DNA of 64,000 nucleotides from Jiangella anatolica (GCF_003236295.1 NZ_POTW01000006.1:1-64000); one strand, 5' to 3'. Positions 8,178-18,913 are shown, counted from the first letter of the stretch. Notes: generated by a model not told the origin, from the letters alone. Translations and numbers: made by a program.

Positions 8178-10066
8178 GCCTGTCCTCCTGTGACTGCGTC
8201 CAGCGCCAGGTCCAGCGGCTGGGTGCGCGGGTGCCAGCAGGCGGCGCGCTGGTCCGGCCCGACGGCGGCCAGGCTCGGGCGGGTCCGGCAGACGTCGTCG
8301 GCGAACTCGCAGCGCGGCGCGAACGCACAGCCCTCCGGCCGGTCCGCGGGGTCCGGCGGCCGGCCCGGGATGGTCGCCAGCGGCCGCTCCCGGTCGGTCG
8401 CGAGGTCCGGCACCGACGCCAGCAGCGCCCGGGTGTACGGGTGCGCGGCCGCGCCGAGCGCGCCGACCGGCAGCTCCTCCACGACGTGGCCCGCGTACAT
8501 GACGACGACCCGCTCGCACAGCTGCCCGACCACGGCGATGTCGTGCGAGATCAGCACGACGGCGGCGCCGGTCTCGGCCTGCACGTCCTTGAGCAGCCGC
8601 AGCACCTGCCGCTGCACGGTGACGTCCAGCGCGGTGGTCGGCTCGTCGGCGATGATCAGCTCCGGCGTGCTCATCAGGCCCATCGCGACCATCGCGCGCT
8701 GGCGCATGCCGCCGGAGAACTCGTGCGGGTACTGGTGCGCGCGCCGCTCCGGCGCCGGGACGCGGACGGTGCGCAGCCGGTCGACGGCGCGCGCCAGCGC
8801 CGGCTTGCGGCCCTGGCGCTCGTGCACGCGGGTCACCTCGGCCAGCTGGGCGCCGATCCGCATCGACGGGTTGAACGAGGTCATCGGGTCCTGGAAGACC
8901 ATCGCGACCTTCGTGCCGAGCAGTTCGCGGACCTCGGCGCCGGTGCGGCCGAGCGGCGCGACGCCGGCCACCTCCAGCCGGTCGGCGGTGACGTGGGCGG
9001 TGTCCGGCGCCAACTGGGCGACGGCGAGCGCGGTGAGGCTCTTGCCGGAGCCGGACTCGCCGACGACGCCGACGGTCTCGCCGCGGCGGACGGTGAGGCT
9101 GACGCCGTCGACCGGGTGGGTCCAGCCGCCGCCGGGTGCGGGGAAGGCGACCCGCAGGTCCTCGGCGGCGAGGACGGCGTCGGTCCCGGCCGGTGCCGCC
9201 GCCGCGGCCGGGGGCATGGCCGGAGGCTGCCGCCGTCGCACCGCCCGCACGCCGACGACCTGCGCGATCGACTCGCCGAGCAGCGTGAACGCCAGGCCGG
9301 CGATGACGACGGCGACGCCGGGCGCGAGCGCCGCGGCGGGGTTGATGTAGATGCGGTCCAGCCCTTCGCCGAGCAGACGCCCCCAGTCGTAGGCGGGCGG
9401 CTGCACGCCCAGGCCGAGGAAGGACAGCCCGGCGAAGGCCAGCAGCGCGCCACCGGCCAGCACCGTCGCGTTGACCACCAGCGGCTCGCCGATGTTGGGC
9501 AGCAGGTGCCGGGCGATCAGCCGGAACCGGGCCACTCCGGCGACCCGCGCGGCCGCCACGAAGTCGCGCCCGGACACCGCGGCCACGTTCGTCTGCACCA
9601 GCCGGGCGAACGACGGCGCACCGGCCAGCCCGATCGCCAGCACCGCGCCGCGCGCCCCGACGCCGAAGACCACGGCGAAGAAGAGCGCCAGCAGCAGGCC
9701 GGGGAACGCGACCGCCAGGTTCACCGTCGCCGTCACCAGCCGGCCGGCCCGCCGGCCCAGCACCGCCGGCAGCACGCCGAGGATCAGCCCGGCGCCGACG
9801 CAGATCGCGGTGGCCAGCAGCGCGAGGCCGAGCGAGTACCGCGTCGCCACCAGGACCCGGAACAGGATGTCGCGGCCGAGCGCGTCGGTGCCGAGCGGAT
9901 GGTCCGACGTGGAGCCCTGCGACAGCGCCGCCGGGTCGGTCTCCTCCGCGGCGTCACCCCAGATGATCGGCGCGACGATCGCCAGGATCGCCAGCAGCAC
10001 GAGCAGGCCGGCCGCGACCGCGCCGACGGGGTTGCGCAGCGCCGCCTTCCACTGGTCGCGTCCCAT
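8174..10066 (-). CDS. Oligopeptide ABC transporter permease-ATPase fusion (DppC-DppD)
   Basis: Fusion protein of 630 residues. The first roughly 300 residues form a DppC-type inner-membrane permease with six hydrophobic segments, an EAA-like loop (FVAAARVAGVARFRLIARH) and the HPLGTDALGRD signature of the OppC N-terminus. After a proline/alanine linker near residue 305 comes a complete ATPase. It has GESGSGKS, FQDPMTSFNPSMR, FSGGMRQRAMVAMGL, LIIADEPTTALD, ISHDIAV and an oligo_HPY tail with GCAFAPRCEFADDVC. This fused architecture is known in actinobacterial peptide importers. The start overlaps the upstream permease stop as TGATG, with a GGGAGGG site just upstream. Confidence 0.93.
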   Translation of the reverse strand: MGRDQWKAALRNPVGAVAAGLLVLLAILAIVAPIIWGDAAEETDPAALSQGSTSDHPLGTDALGRDILFRVLVATRYSLGLALLATAICVGAGLILGVLPAVLGRRAGRLVTATVNLAVAFPGLLLALFFAVVFGVGARGAVLAIGLAGAPSFARLVQTNVAAVSGRDFVAAARVAGVARFRLIARHLLPNIGEPLVVNATVLAGGALLAFAGLSFLGLGVQPPAYDWGRLLGEGLDRIYINPAAALAPGVAVVIAGLAFTLLGESIAQVVGVRAVRRRQPPAMPPAAAAAPAGTDAVLAAEDLRVAFPAPGGGWTHPVDGVSLTVRRGETVGVVGESGSGKSLTALAVAQLAPDTAHVTADRLEVAGVAPLGRTGAEVRELLGTKVAMVFQDPMTSFNPSMRIGAQLAEVTRVHERQGRKPALARAVDRLRTVRVPAPERRAHQYPHEFSGGMRQRAMVAMGLMSTPELIIADEPTTALDVTVQRQVLRLLKDVQAETGAAVVLISHDIAVVGQLCERVVVMYAGHVVEELPVGALGAAAHPYTRALLASVPDLATDRERPLATIPGRPPDPADRPEGCAFAPRCEFADDVCRTRPSLAAVGPDQRAACWHPRTQPLDLALDAVTGGQA

Positions 10067-11073
10067 CAGCCCTCCCGGATGGTCGAGCGCGGGTCGGCGA
10101 CCGCCAGCAGCACGTCGACGACGAGGTTCACCAGCAGCACCGCAGCGCCGTAGACCAGCACGATGCCCTGCACGACCGGGTAGTCCTTGGCCAGGATCGA
10201 CGAGACGATCGTCATGCCCATGCCCGGCCAGGCGAACACGTTCTCGACCAGCACGGTGCCGACGATCATGCTGCTGAGCAGCAGCCCGCCGATGGTGAGC
10301 GTCGAGGTCAGCGCGTTGGGGAAGACGTGGCGCAGGTACACCCGCAGCGGTGGCAGCCGTTTGGCCCGGGCGGTGCGGACGAAGTCCTGGTCCAGCACGG
10401 CCAGCGCCTCGACCCGGACCATGCGGGCCATCAGCAGCGCCGGTCCGAGCGCCAGCGCCAGCACCGGCAGCACGTACGACGACGCGCCGCCGCGACCGGC
10501 CACCGGCAGCCAGCCCAGCGACACCCCGAACACGAACACCAGCCCGACGGCCAGCAGGAACTCCGGGATCGCCGCGATCACCGCACTGGTCGCGGTGAAG
10601 CCGAGCTCGCCGCCGCGACGGCGGCCGCCGCGGGTCAGCACCGCCATCGCCAGGCCGAGCGGGATCGCCACCAGCATCACGACGACGAACGCGGCCACCG
10701 CCAGCGACGCCGTCGCCGGCAGCCGCTGCCCGATCGTCTCCGACACCGGCACGCCGGAGGACATCGAGACACCGAGATCGCCGGAGAACAGCGCCCGCAG
10801 GTAGTCCAGGTACTGCACGCCGATCGGGTCGTCCAGGCCGAGCGCGGCGCGCCGGGCGTCCACGAGATCCTGCGGCGCGGTCACCCCGAGGGACGCGCGC
10901 ACCGGGTCGCCGGGGATCAGGTGGATCATCCCGAACGCCAGTGTCACCAGCACCGCCAGCGACACCAGCAGCCGGCCCAGCCGGCGGGCCAGGAACCCGG
11001 CCCACGGGTTGCCGGCCCACGCGGACACCCGGGTCCGCGTGGGCGCGAGCGGAGCGGCGACCGGAGCCGTCAC
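10066..11073 (-). CDS. Oligopeptide ABC transporter permease (DppB type)
   Basis: Inner-membrane permease of 335 residues. After a basic N-terminus (residues 1-30) comes the DppB-type first helix ending in HLIPGDPVRA, then five further hydrophobic segments and the EAA loop DFVRTARAKRLPPLRVYLRHVFPN. GTG at 11073 overlaps the stop of the binding-protein gene by GTGA. It pairs with the DppC half of the next gene to form the translocation pore. Confidence 0.94.
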   Translation of the reverse strand: MTAPVAAPLAPTRTRVSAWAGNPWAGFLARRLGRLLVSLAVLVTLAFGMIHLIPGDPVRASLGVTAPQDLVDARRAALGLDDPIGVQYLDYLRALFSGDLGVSMSSGVPVSETIGQRLPATASLAVAAFVVVMLVAIPLGLAMAVLTRGGRRRGGELGFTATSAVIAAIPEFLLAVGLVFVFGVSLGWLPVAGRGGASSYVLPVLALALGPALLMARMVRVEALAVLDQDFVRTARAKRLPPLRVYLRHVFPNALTSTLTIGGLLLSSMIVGTVLVENVFAWPGMGMTIVSSILAKDYPVVQGIVLVYGAAVLLVNLVVDVLLAVADPRSTIREG

Positions 11074-12668
11074 GAGGCCGTCAGCCGGATCGTCGCCGGG
11101 ATCGCGCCGTCGCCGCCGAGCGAGACGGTGACGCCGTCCAGGAAGATCGGGATGGTCTCGTCGGCGAACAGCAGCACGTCGTTCTGGGCGAACAGTGCCT
11201 GCTCGGCCTCCATCCACGTGTCGCAGCCCTCCTGGCCGGGCAGCGCCATCGCCTCCGCGACGGCCGCGACGTAGTCCGGGTTGTCGATCGAGGCGAGGTT
11301 GACACCACCGTCGGCCGGCGCCGGACCGGACAGGAAGGGCACCAGCTGGCTGGGCAGCCGCACGTTCACCGGCAGCAGCGCCGCGCCCCATGCCCCGGTG
11401 CCGAAGACGACCTCGTTGTACTCCGTCGGCGGCATGCCGCGGGTGGTGGTGGCGACGCCGAGGTCGGTCCACGTCGACGCGATCAGCTCCGCCGCCGCGG
11501 CGGTCGTGTCGCCACGGGTGCTGTTGTAGATCAGCTCCAGCTCCAGCCGGGCGCCGTCCTTGCTGCGCACGCCGTCCGAGCCGGCCGTCCAGCCGGCCGC
11601 GTCCAGCGCCGCCGCGGCCGCCTCGGCGTCGGCCTGCGGCAGGTTGCCGTCGACGGCGTCGTAGCGGCAGGCCACCGGGTCGATGATGGCCAGCGACTGG
11701 GACCGCTCGCCGTAGCCGCCGGTGATCACCGACATCAGCTGCTCGAAGTCCAGCGCCTGCGCGAGCGCCGCGCGGACCTCGTCGTCGGCGCCGGGCTGGC
11801 CCGCGGCCTGGTTGAAGAAGAGCTGGCCGACGATGGCCCGCAGCGTCTCCTGCTGGTAGCTCTGCTCCAGCCGCTGCCGGTCCGGCCCGACGATCGAGGC
11901 GGCGTCCAGCTCGCCCGACAGCAGCAGGTTCGCCGCCGTCGCCTCGTTCGCGATGACCCGGACGTTCACCGTCATCGGCGTGCCCGGGTCGGCGGCGGCA
12001 GCGCCGTCCGGGCCCCAGGCGTAGTCGTCGCGACGCTGGAACGTGTAGTGGTCGTCGCGGGCCACCTCGGTCAGCTCGAACATGCCGGTGCCGATGCCGT
12101 CCTCCTCCAGCAGCGCCGGATCGTCCAGGCCGGCTTGGCAGGCGATGAACAGGTCACCGGTGCTCTGCAGCAGGAAGGGGTCCGGCGCCGGCACGGTGAG
12201 CGTGACGGTGCGCGCGGCGTCGTCGGCGGTCGCGGTGATCTCAGCCGGGATCAGCACGCCCCGCACCGGCGACACGTTCGCCTCGTCGACCACGAACGCG
12301 AAGTTCGCCGCGACGACCGACGCGGTCAGCGGCGTGCCGTCGGAGCAGGTCACGCCGTCGCGGATGGTGTAGGTGACGGTGGTCGAGGTGGCCTCCCACG
12401 ACTCGGCCAGCCAGGGCAGCTCGTCGCCGTCGGTGGTGAAGTAGACGAGCTTGTCGTAGAGGTAGTTGTCGATGGCACGGGTCGCCGCCAGCACCGTCAG
12501 ATGCGGATGCAGGTTGCCCGGATCGGCGGCGACCGCGGTGGTGAACGTCCCGTCGACGACGGGTTCGGCGTTGCCGCCCGCCTCGCTGGGATCGTCACCG
12601 CCGTCCGAGCCGCCACAGGCCGCCAGGACGAGGGCGAGGGCCACGGCGAGCGGTGGGGCGAGACGCAT
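11070..12668 (-). CDS. Peptide-binding lipoprotein of ABC transporter (SBP_bac_5)
   Basis: Extracellular solute-binding protein of 532 residues. A lipoprotein signal peptide is evident: MRLAPP basic start, hydrophobic stretch, and lipobox LVLAAC with the acylated cysteine at residue 18, followed by a Gly/Ser/Asp linker. The mature part has the SBP_bac_5 layout, with NLHPHLTVLAATRAIDNYLYDKLV near the N-terminus and LPWLAESWEA further on. It should capture peptides outside the cell for the permeases encoded directly downstream. It starts a tightly overlapped run of genes, 115 bases after the D-aminoacylase gene, with dyad symmetries in the gap. Ligand specificity cannot be read from sequence. 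Confidence 0.93.
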   Translation of the reverse strand: MRLAPPLAVALALVLAACGGSDGGDDPSEAGGNAEPVVDGTFTTAVAADPGNLHPHLTVLAATRAIDNYLYDKLVYFTTDGDELPWLAESWEATSTTVTYTIRDGVTCSDGTPLTASVVAANFAFVVDEANVSPVRGVLIPAEITATADDAARTVTLTVPAPDPFLLQSTGDLFIACQAGLDDPALLEEDGIGTGMFELTEVARDDHYTFQRRDDYAWGPDGAAAADPGTPMTVNVRVIANEATAANLLLSGELDAASIVGPDRQRLEQSYQQETLRAIVGQLFFNQAAGQPGADDEVRAALAQALDFEQLMSVITGGYGERSQSLAIIDPVACRYDAVDGNLPQADAEAAAAALDAAGWTAGSDGVRSKDGARLELELIYNSTRGDTTAAAAELIASTWTDLGVATTTRGMPPTEYNEVVFGTGAWGAALLPVNVRLPSQLVPFLSGPAPADGGVNLASIDNPDYVAAVAEAMALPGQEGCDTWMEAEQALFAQNDVLLFADETIPIFLDGVTVSLGGDGAIPATIRLTAS

Positions 12669-12713
12669 GACAACTCCTTCGCAGAGCGCAGGTGGTCCGC
12701 ACAGCCTCGCCCC

Positions 12714-12770
12714 GTGACCGGTGTCACGTCTTTGTCCGATCCGACGACCCCGGCGCGCGGAAGTCGTCGG
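12714..12770 (-). promoter_or_regulatory. Two inverted repeats between D-aminoacylase and the peptide importer
   Basis: The 115-base gap holds GTGACCGGTGTCAC (12714-12727, 5-bp arms) and CCGACGAC...GTCGTCGG (12741-12748 and 12763-12770, 8-bp perfect arms, 14-base loop). The second could be a terminator or attenuator hairpin lacking a U tract. The first looks like an operator near the importer promoter. Neither function is shown. Confidence 0.4.
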
Positions 12771-12783
12771 CTCGCACTGACTC

Positions 12784-14355
12784 TCAGGCGCGCAGCACCC
12801 GGCCGGCCCGCTCGCCGGTGAACCCGCCGCCGTCGACGACCACCCGGCCGCCCAGGACGACCGTCTCGATGCCGTCCGGCGTGACGTCGGGGTCGGTGTA
12901 GGTGCCGGCGTGGCCGATCCGCTGCGGGTCGAACACCGTGACGTCGGCCTGCGCGCCGGGCAGCAGCACGCCCCGTCCGGCCAGCCCGAACTGCCGGGCT
13001 GTCAGCGAGGTCGCCTTGCGGATCGCCTCCGCCCAGCTCAGCACGTTCTGGTCGCGGACGTAGGCGCCCAGCAGCCGGGGGAAGCAGCCGTACGTGCGCG
13101 GGTGCTGCAGGCCCAGCGGCGGGCCGTTGTCCGAGCCGATGCCGACCAGTGGGCTGGCCATGATCGCGCGGACGTCCGGCTCGGCCATCATCTCGACGAC
13201 GATCATCGCGGCCGGGTCCTCGACCACCAGGTCGCAGAGCGTGTCGAAGCCGTCGGTCCCTCGCTGTCCCGCGACGTCGGCGATCGTGCGGCCGACGACG
13301 TCGGGGTCGCGGTGGCCGGTGACGATCACCTGCGCCGCCGTCGTGTTCGCCCACATGCCGTCGCCGGTGTCACCGCGCTCGGCGTCCTTGCGCAGGCCGG
13401 GCCGGTAGTCCGGGTCGGAGAGGCGGGCGGTCATGGCGGCCGCGCCGCCCTCGGCGGCCCGGTTGGGCAGCAGCGCGAGCAGCACCGTCCCGCCGGCGAG
13501 GTACGGGTACTGGTCGCCCATGACGTCGACGCCGGCCAGCCGGGCGCGCTCGATCCGGTCCAGCAGGGCGGCGCTCTTGCCGTGCGCGGCCCGGCCGGCG
13601 GCCTTGCAGTGCGAGATCTGCAGCCGCACACCGCCGGCCCGGGCGATCGCGACCGCCTCGTCGATGGCGTCCTCGACGAAGCGGCCCTCGTCGCGCATGT
13701 GCGTGGCGTAGGTGCGGCCGTAGGCGCCGGCGACCCGGGCGATCGCCTCCAGCTCCGCGCGATCGGCGAAGCAACCGGGCGGGTAGATCAGGCCGGTGGA
13801 GAACCCGACGGCGCCGGCCTGGAACGCCTCGGCGGCCAGCCGCTGCATCTCCTCGACGGCGCCGGGGCGCAGCTCGTCGGCGGCGCCGTTGGCGGTGAGC
13901 CGCAGCGTGTGGTGGCCGACGAGATAGGCCAGGTGGTTGGTGGGGCCGGCCCGCTCGACCCGGTCCAGGAAGCCGGCGAACGTGCCCGGCGTCGCGGGCA
14001 GGTTGCAGCCCAGCTCGCCGTAGAGCTCGTCGACGACGGTGGCCGACGCCTCGTCCAGCGGTGCGAAGCTGAACCCGCAGTTGCCGGCGACCTCGGTGGT
14101 GACGCCCTGCAGCAGCTTGAACGGCTGCGCGTCGGCCATCAGCGGCACGGTGTCGCTGTGCGAGTGGGCGTCGACGAAGCCTGGCGCGACGTACTGGCCG
14201 GCGCAGTCGCCGACACGCGCGCCCGTCTCGGCGGCGGCCGCTCCGGGCGCGACCGCGCGGACGACCCCGTCGGCGATGACGACGTCGGCCACCACACCGG
14301 GCGAGCCGAGGCCGTCGAAGACGGTGCCGCCGCGCAACACGAGGGTTTCACTCAT
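12784..14355 (-). CDS. D-aminoacylase / N-acyl-D-amino-acid deacylase (amidohydrolase superfamily)
   Basis: Zinc amidohydrolase of 523 residues that removes N-acyl groups from D-amino acids. The metal site is visible: DAHSHSD (H64, H66), the bridging cysteine in GNCGFSFAP (C93), THMRDE (H219), QISHCKAAG (H249) and GIGSDNGPP (D409). The cysteine ligand and spacing match the D-aminoacylase subfamily rather than dihydroorotases. The ATG at 14355 was preferred over an upstream in-frame TTG at 14367. It lies 55 bases after clpX on the same strand and 115 bases before the importer's binding protein, so it probably opens the D-amino-acid operon. It could also receive readthrough from clpX. Confidence 0.92.
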   Translation of the reverse strand: MSETLVLRGGTVFDGLGSPGVVADVVIADGVVRAVAPGAAAAETGARVGDCAGQYVAPGFVDAHSHSDTVPLMADAQPFKLLQGVTTEVAGNCGFSFAPLDEASATVVDELYGELGCNLPATPGTFAGFLDRVERAGPTNHLAYLVGHHTLRLTANGAADELRPGAVEEMQRLAAEAFQAGAVGFSTGLIYPPGCFADRAELEAIARVAGAYGRTYATHMRDEGRFVEDAIDEAVAIARAGGVRLQISHCKAAGRAAHGKSAALLDRIERARLAGVDVMGDQYPYLAGGTVLLALLPNRAAEGGAAAMTARLSDPDYRPGLRKDAERGDTGDGMWANTTAAQVIVTGHRDPDVVGRTIADVAGQRGTDGFDTLCDLVVEDPAAMIVVEMMAEPDVRAIMASPLVGIGSDNGPPLGLQHPRTYGCFPRLLGAYVRDQNVLSWAEAIRKATSLTARQFGLAGRGVLLPGAQADVTVFDPQRIGHAGTYTDPDVTPDGIETVVLGGRVVVDGGGFTGERAGRVLRA

Positions 14356-14410
14356 GCGCGGAGTCAACCGCAGGTCAGCGCCACCGTGTTCGTCGGATCG
14401 GCCAAACCCG

Positions 14411-15706
<1,296 letters not shown>

Positions 15707-15777
15707 GCGGTCGTCCTTCCGTCTACGGTTGCTTCGACGTTACAACGTCTGGTGGACAAACGGGCACCCCGAGTGCG

Positions 15778-15811
15778 GATCGGGCCCGGCGCGTCGCCGC
15801 CGGGCCCGATC
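15778..15811 (-). terminator. Hairpin terminator between clpP2 and clpX
   Basis: Perfect 13-bp stem GATCGGGCCCGGC / GCCGGGCCCGATC with an 8-base loop, just after the clpP2 stop. There is no U tract, as is common in actinobacteria. It separates clpP1P2 from clpX, or stabilises the 3' end of the clpP1P2 message. Confidence 0.75.
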
Positions 15812-15820
15812 TTCGCGAGG

Positions 15821-16426
15821 TCAGCCGACGAGGCTGGCCTTGCGCGACGCGGTGAAGTTGTCCACGAGGCCGTAGTCGATGGCCTCCTGGGTGGTCAGGA
15901 TCTTGTCGCGCTCGATGTCGTTGCGCACCTGCTCCAGGCTGCGGCCGGAGTGGTCGGACAGCATCTTCTCCAGCAGCGCCCGCATGCGCAGGATCTCGTT
16001 CGCCTGGATCTCGATGTCGCTGGCCTGGCCGTAGGTGCCCTCGGTGTAGGGCTGGTGGATCAGGATGCGCGCGTTCGGCACCGCCAGCCGCTTGCCGGGG
16101 GCGCCGGCCGCCAGCAGGACGGCGGCCGCGGACGCGGCCTGGCCCATGCACACCGTCCGGACGTCCGGCTTGATGAACTGCATGGTGTCGTAGATCGTCG
16201 TCATCGCGGTGAACGAGCCACCGGGCGAGTTGATGTAGATCTCGATGTCGCGGTCGGGCTCCATCGACTCCAGGCAGATCAGCTGCGCCATGACGGCGTT
16301 GGCGACGTCGTCGGTGATGGGAGTGCCGAGGAAGATGATGCGCTCCTCGAACAGCTTGCCGAACGGATCGATCCGCCGGAAGCCGTAGGACGTGCGCTCC
16401 TCCCACTGCGGGATGTAGTAGTTCAC
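15821..16426 (-). CDS. clpP2: ATP-dependent Clp protease proteolytic subunit ClpP2
   Basis: Serine peptidase subunit of the mixed ClpP1P2 tetradecamer, 201 residues. The catalytic triad is recognisable: GQAASAAA (S99), ILIHQPY (H124) and ERDKIL (D174). The GQAAS context rather than GFAAS is typical of the second actinobacterial paralogue. It lies 55 bases after clpP1 and is presumably co-transcribed with it. Confidence 0.97.
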   Translation of the reverse strand: MNYYIPQWEERTSYGFRRIDPFGKLFEERIIFLGTPITDDVANAVMAQLICLESMEPDRDIEIYINSPGGSFTAMTTIYDTMQFIKPDVRTVCMGQAASAAAVLLAAGAPGKRLAVPNARILIHQPYTEGTYGQASDIEIQANEILRMRALLEKMLSDHSGRSLEQVRNDIERDKILTTQEAIDYGLVDNFTASRKASLVG

Positions 16427-16481
16427 TGGGTCTCCTCTGTCGGGTGGTCGCTCGTGTCGCCTGTGGGGATGCGCCCGGCCG

Positions 16482-17123
16482 TCAGGCCGTGCCGCCGCCC
16501 TGGGAGACCTGCGAGGCGCTCTCGACCACGTGGTCGACGAAGCCGTACTCGAGCGCCTCCTGCGGCGTGAAATAGCGGTCGCGGTCGGAGTCGGCCTCGA
16601 TGCGCTCCACCGGCTGGCCGGTGTGCTGCGCGATCAGCTCGGCCATCTCGCGCTTGGTGCGCAGCATGGCCTCGGCCTGGATGCGGATGTCGCTGGCCGA
16701 GCCGCCCATGCCGCCGGACGGCTGGTGCATGAGGATGCGCGCGTGCGGCAGCGCGTACCGCTTGCCGGGCGCCCCCGCCGTCAGCAGGAACTGGCCCATG
16801 GAGGCGGCGAAGCCCATGGCGACGGTGACGACGTCGGGCTTGACGTACTGCATGGTGTCGTAGATGGCCATGCCGGCCGACACCGAGCCGCCGGGCGAGT
16901 TGATGTAGAGGTTGATGTCGCGGTCCGGGTCCTCCGCGGCCAGGAGCAGCAGCTGCGCGCAGATCGCGTTGGCGTTCTCGTCGCGGACCTCGGAGCCGAG
17001 GAAGATGATGCGCTCGCGCAGCAGCCGGTTGTAGATGTGGTCGTCCAGACCGCCGCCGATGCTCGGCGTGGGCGTGTGGGCCTGAATGATGGACGGGCCC
17101 GACGTCTCGGGGCGTGTGCTCAC
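16482..17123 (-). CDS. clpP1: ATP-dependent Clp protease proteolytic subunit ClpP1
   Basis: First ClpP paralogue, 213 residues from a GTG start at 17123. The triad is in [11 protein letters not shown] (S108), ILMHQPSGG (H133) and SDRDRYF (D182). An N-terminal extension of about 25 residues precedes the handle region and may be a processed propeptide. The upstream gap contains a ClgR-box-like element and the tig terminator, marking the promoter region of the clpP1P2 operon. Confidence 0.97.
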   Translation of the reverse strand: MSTRPETSGPSIIQAHTPTPSIGGGLDDHIYNRLLRERIIFLGSEVRDENANAICAQLLLLAAEDPDRDINLYINSPGGSVSAGMAIYDTMQYVKPDVVTVAMGFAASMGQFLLTAGAPGKRYALPHARILMHQPSGGMGGSASDIRIQAEAMLRTKREMAELIAQHTGQPVERIEADSDRDRYFTPQEALEYGFVDHVVESASQVSQGGGTA

Positions 17124-17239
17124 CGTGAACTCCTTGGGGCTACTAGCAGGTCGTCGAGACCGTATGAGACTTCTTGCTTCTTCGTGGTGCCATCGACACT
17201 AACCACTAAGAGTGCGGCGACCATCCGCCGCCTGGCCCG

Positions 17240-17257
17240 TGTTCGCTGACGGCGTGC
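17240..17257 (-). promoter_or_regulatory. Putative ClgR operator upstream of clpP1
   Basis: TGTTCGCTGACGGCGTGC contains CGC-TGACG-GCG and fits the actinobacterial ClgR consensus WNNWCGCYNANRGCGWWS at all but one position (recalled, not searched). It lies about 120 bases upstream of the clpP1 start, where ClgR activates clp genes in related organisms. Confidence 0.6.
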
Positions 17258-17283
17258 GCGGCGGGTCGTTGTGCTGCGGAAAC

Positions 17284-17322
17284 GCGAACAGGCGACCAGC
17301 CGTGGGGTGGTCACCTGTTCGC
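17284..17322 (-). terminator. Terminator hairpin downstream of tig
   Basis: A 15-bp stem with one mismatch (GCGAACAGGCGACCA paired with TGGTCACCTGTTCGC) and a 9-base loop begins 25 bases after the tig stop. It has a weak T run on the minus strand. It insulates tig from clpP1P2. Confidence 0.75.
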
Positions 17323-17346
17323 GCGTCGTTCGTTGGGTCCCGGCCG

Positions 17347-18765
17347 TCAGGCCTTCTTCTCGTCGCTCTCGTCGCTGTCGCCGGCCTCGGCGCTCTCGTC
17401 CGCCGCCTCGGCGACGCTGTCGTCGTCGAGCTCGGCGAACTCGAACGAGCCGTCGACGGCCGGCGCGGCCACGCCCTCGACCTCGCCCGGCTCGGCCAGC
17501 GTGCCGTCCTCGCGCAGCCGGTCCAGCTCGACGGCGTTCCCGGAGGCGTCGGTGACCTTGGCCTTCTCGACCGCCAGCGCCAGCGCCTTGCCGCGCGCCA
17601 CGTCGGCGACGACGGCCGGCAGGTTGCCCTGGTCGACCAGCTGCTGGGCGAGCTGGTTCGGGTCGATGCGCGAGCGCATGGCCTGCTGGATGATGTAGGA
17701 GCTGAGCTCGTCCTGCGAGACCTCGATGTTCTCGGCCTTCACCAGCTCGTCCAGGATGAACTGCTGCTTGAGGTTGCCGCGCAGGTTCTCCTCGAACTCG
17801 GCGCGGTGGTCGTCGTCGCCGTGGCCGTCGGCCAGGTGGTCCTCGACCTGCGCGGTGATGAGCTCCTCGGGCAGCGGGACGTCGCCGGCGTTCGCGATCA
17901 GCTGCTCCAGCACCTTGTCGCGCGCGGCCATCGCCTGCTCGATGCGCTTGCTGTTCAGCGCCTGCTCGCGGATGTCGGCGCGCAGCTCGTCGAGCGTGTC
18001 GAACTCGCTGGCCAGCTGGGCGAACTCGTCGTCCAGCTCGGGCAGCTGCTGCTCCTTGACGGCGTTCACCGTCACCTCGACGTCGACCTCTTCGCCGTCG
18101 TGGGTGCCGACGAGCGTCGTGCGGAAGGTCTTGGAGTCGCCGGCGTTCATCCCCGCCAGCGCCTCGTCGAGGCCCTCGACCATGCCGCCGCGGCCGATCT
18201 GGTACGACACGCCGCTGGCCTGGCCGCCCTCGACCGGCTCGCCGTCGTTGGTGGCGTTGAGGTCGATCTGGACGAAGTCGCCGTCGGCGGCGGCCCGCTC
18301 CACCGTCGCCAGCGTGCCGAACCGCGCCCGCAGCACGTCGAGCCGCTCGCCGAGGTCGTCGTCGCCGACCTCGATGTCGTCGACCTGGACCTCCAGGCCC
18401 TCCCACTCCGGCAGCTCGATCTTCGGCTTGACCGTCACCTCGGCGGTGAACTTGAGGTCCTCGCCCTCGCCGAACGACGGCGAGTCGATCTCGGGCTGCG
18501 CCAGCGGCGTCAGCTCGTTCTCGCGCATGGCGTCCTGGTAGAGCTGCGGGATCGCCTCGTTGACGGCCTCCTCCAGCACCGCCGGCCGGCCGATCCGCTG
18601 GTCGATCACCATCGGCGGCACCTTGCCCTTGCGGAACCCGGGCACCGTCACCTGGGCGGCGATCCGCTTGTACGCGGACTGGATGTTCGACTCAAGCTCG
18701 GCGAAGGGAACCTCGACCGCGAGCCGGACCCTGGTCGGGTTGAGGGTCTCGACGACGCTCTTCAC
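17347..18765 (-). CDS. tig: Trigger factor (ribosome-associated chaperone, peptidyl-prolyl isomerase)
   Basis: Ribosome-bound folding chaperone, 472 residues. The N-terminal ribosome-binding signature GFRKGKVPP is present. It is followed by the FKBP-like PPIase domain (DGDFVQIDL... to ...VNAVKEQQLPELDDEFA) and the long helical C-terminal chaperone domain. The extreme C-terminus is a very acidic tail (EAADESAEAGDSDESDEKKA) typical of actinobacterial homologues. GTG at 18765 preceded by AGGAG is preferred, because the frame continues upstream without homology. It lies immediately upstream of clpP1P2, as in other actinobacteria. Confidence 0.97.
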   Translation of the reverse strand: MKSVVETLNPTRVRLAVEVPFAELESNIQSAYKRIAAQVTVPGFRKGKVPPMVIDQRIGRPAVLEEAVNEAIPQLYQDAMRENELTPLAQPEIDSPSFGEGEDLKFTAEVTVKPKIELPEWEGLEVQVDDIEVGDDDLGERLDVLRARFGTLATVERAAADGDFVQIDLNATNDGEPVEGGQASGVSYQIGRGGMVEGLDEALAGMNAGDSKTFRTTLVGTHDGEEVDVEVTVNAVKEQQLPELDDEFAQLASEFDTLDELRADIREQALNSKRIEQAMAARDKVLEQLIANAGDVPLPEELITAQVEDHLADGHGDDDHRAEFEENLRGNLKQQFILDELVKAENIEVSQDELSSYIIQQAMRSRIDPNQLAQQLVDQGNLPAVVADVARGKALALAVEKAKVTDASGNAVELDRLREDGTLAEPGEVEGVAAPAVDGSFEFAELDDDSVAEAADESAEAGDSDESDEKKA

Positions 18766-18837
18766 GCTGACGTGTCTCCTGTGTGGATGGGTGTGCGGGC
18801 ACGAACGCAACGTCCTGCGGTTGTTGCGAACGCGGGC

Positions 18838-18913
18838 TGGTCGGGGCGACAGGACTCGAACCTGCGATCTCCTGCTCCCAAAGCAGGCGCGCTAGCCACT
18901 ACGCTACGCCCCG
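18838..18913 (-). tRNA. tRNA-Pro (anticodon UGG)
   Basis: A complete cloverleaf reads on the minus strand: acceptor CGGGGCG/CGCCCCG, anticodon stem CCTGC/GCAGG with loop TTTGGGA, and T-arm with GGTTCGAATCC. CCA is encoded. The anticodon TGG decodes proline. Confidence 0.95.
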
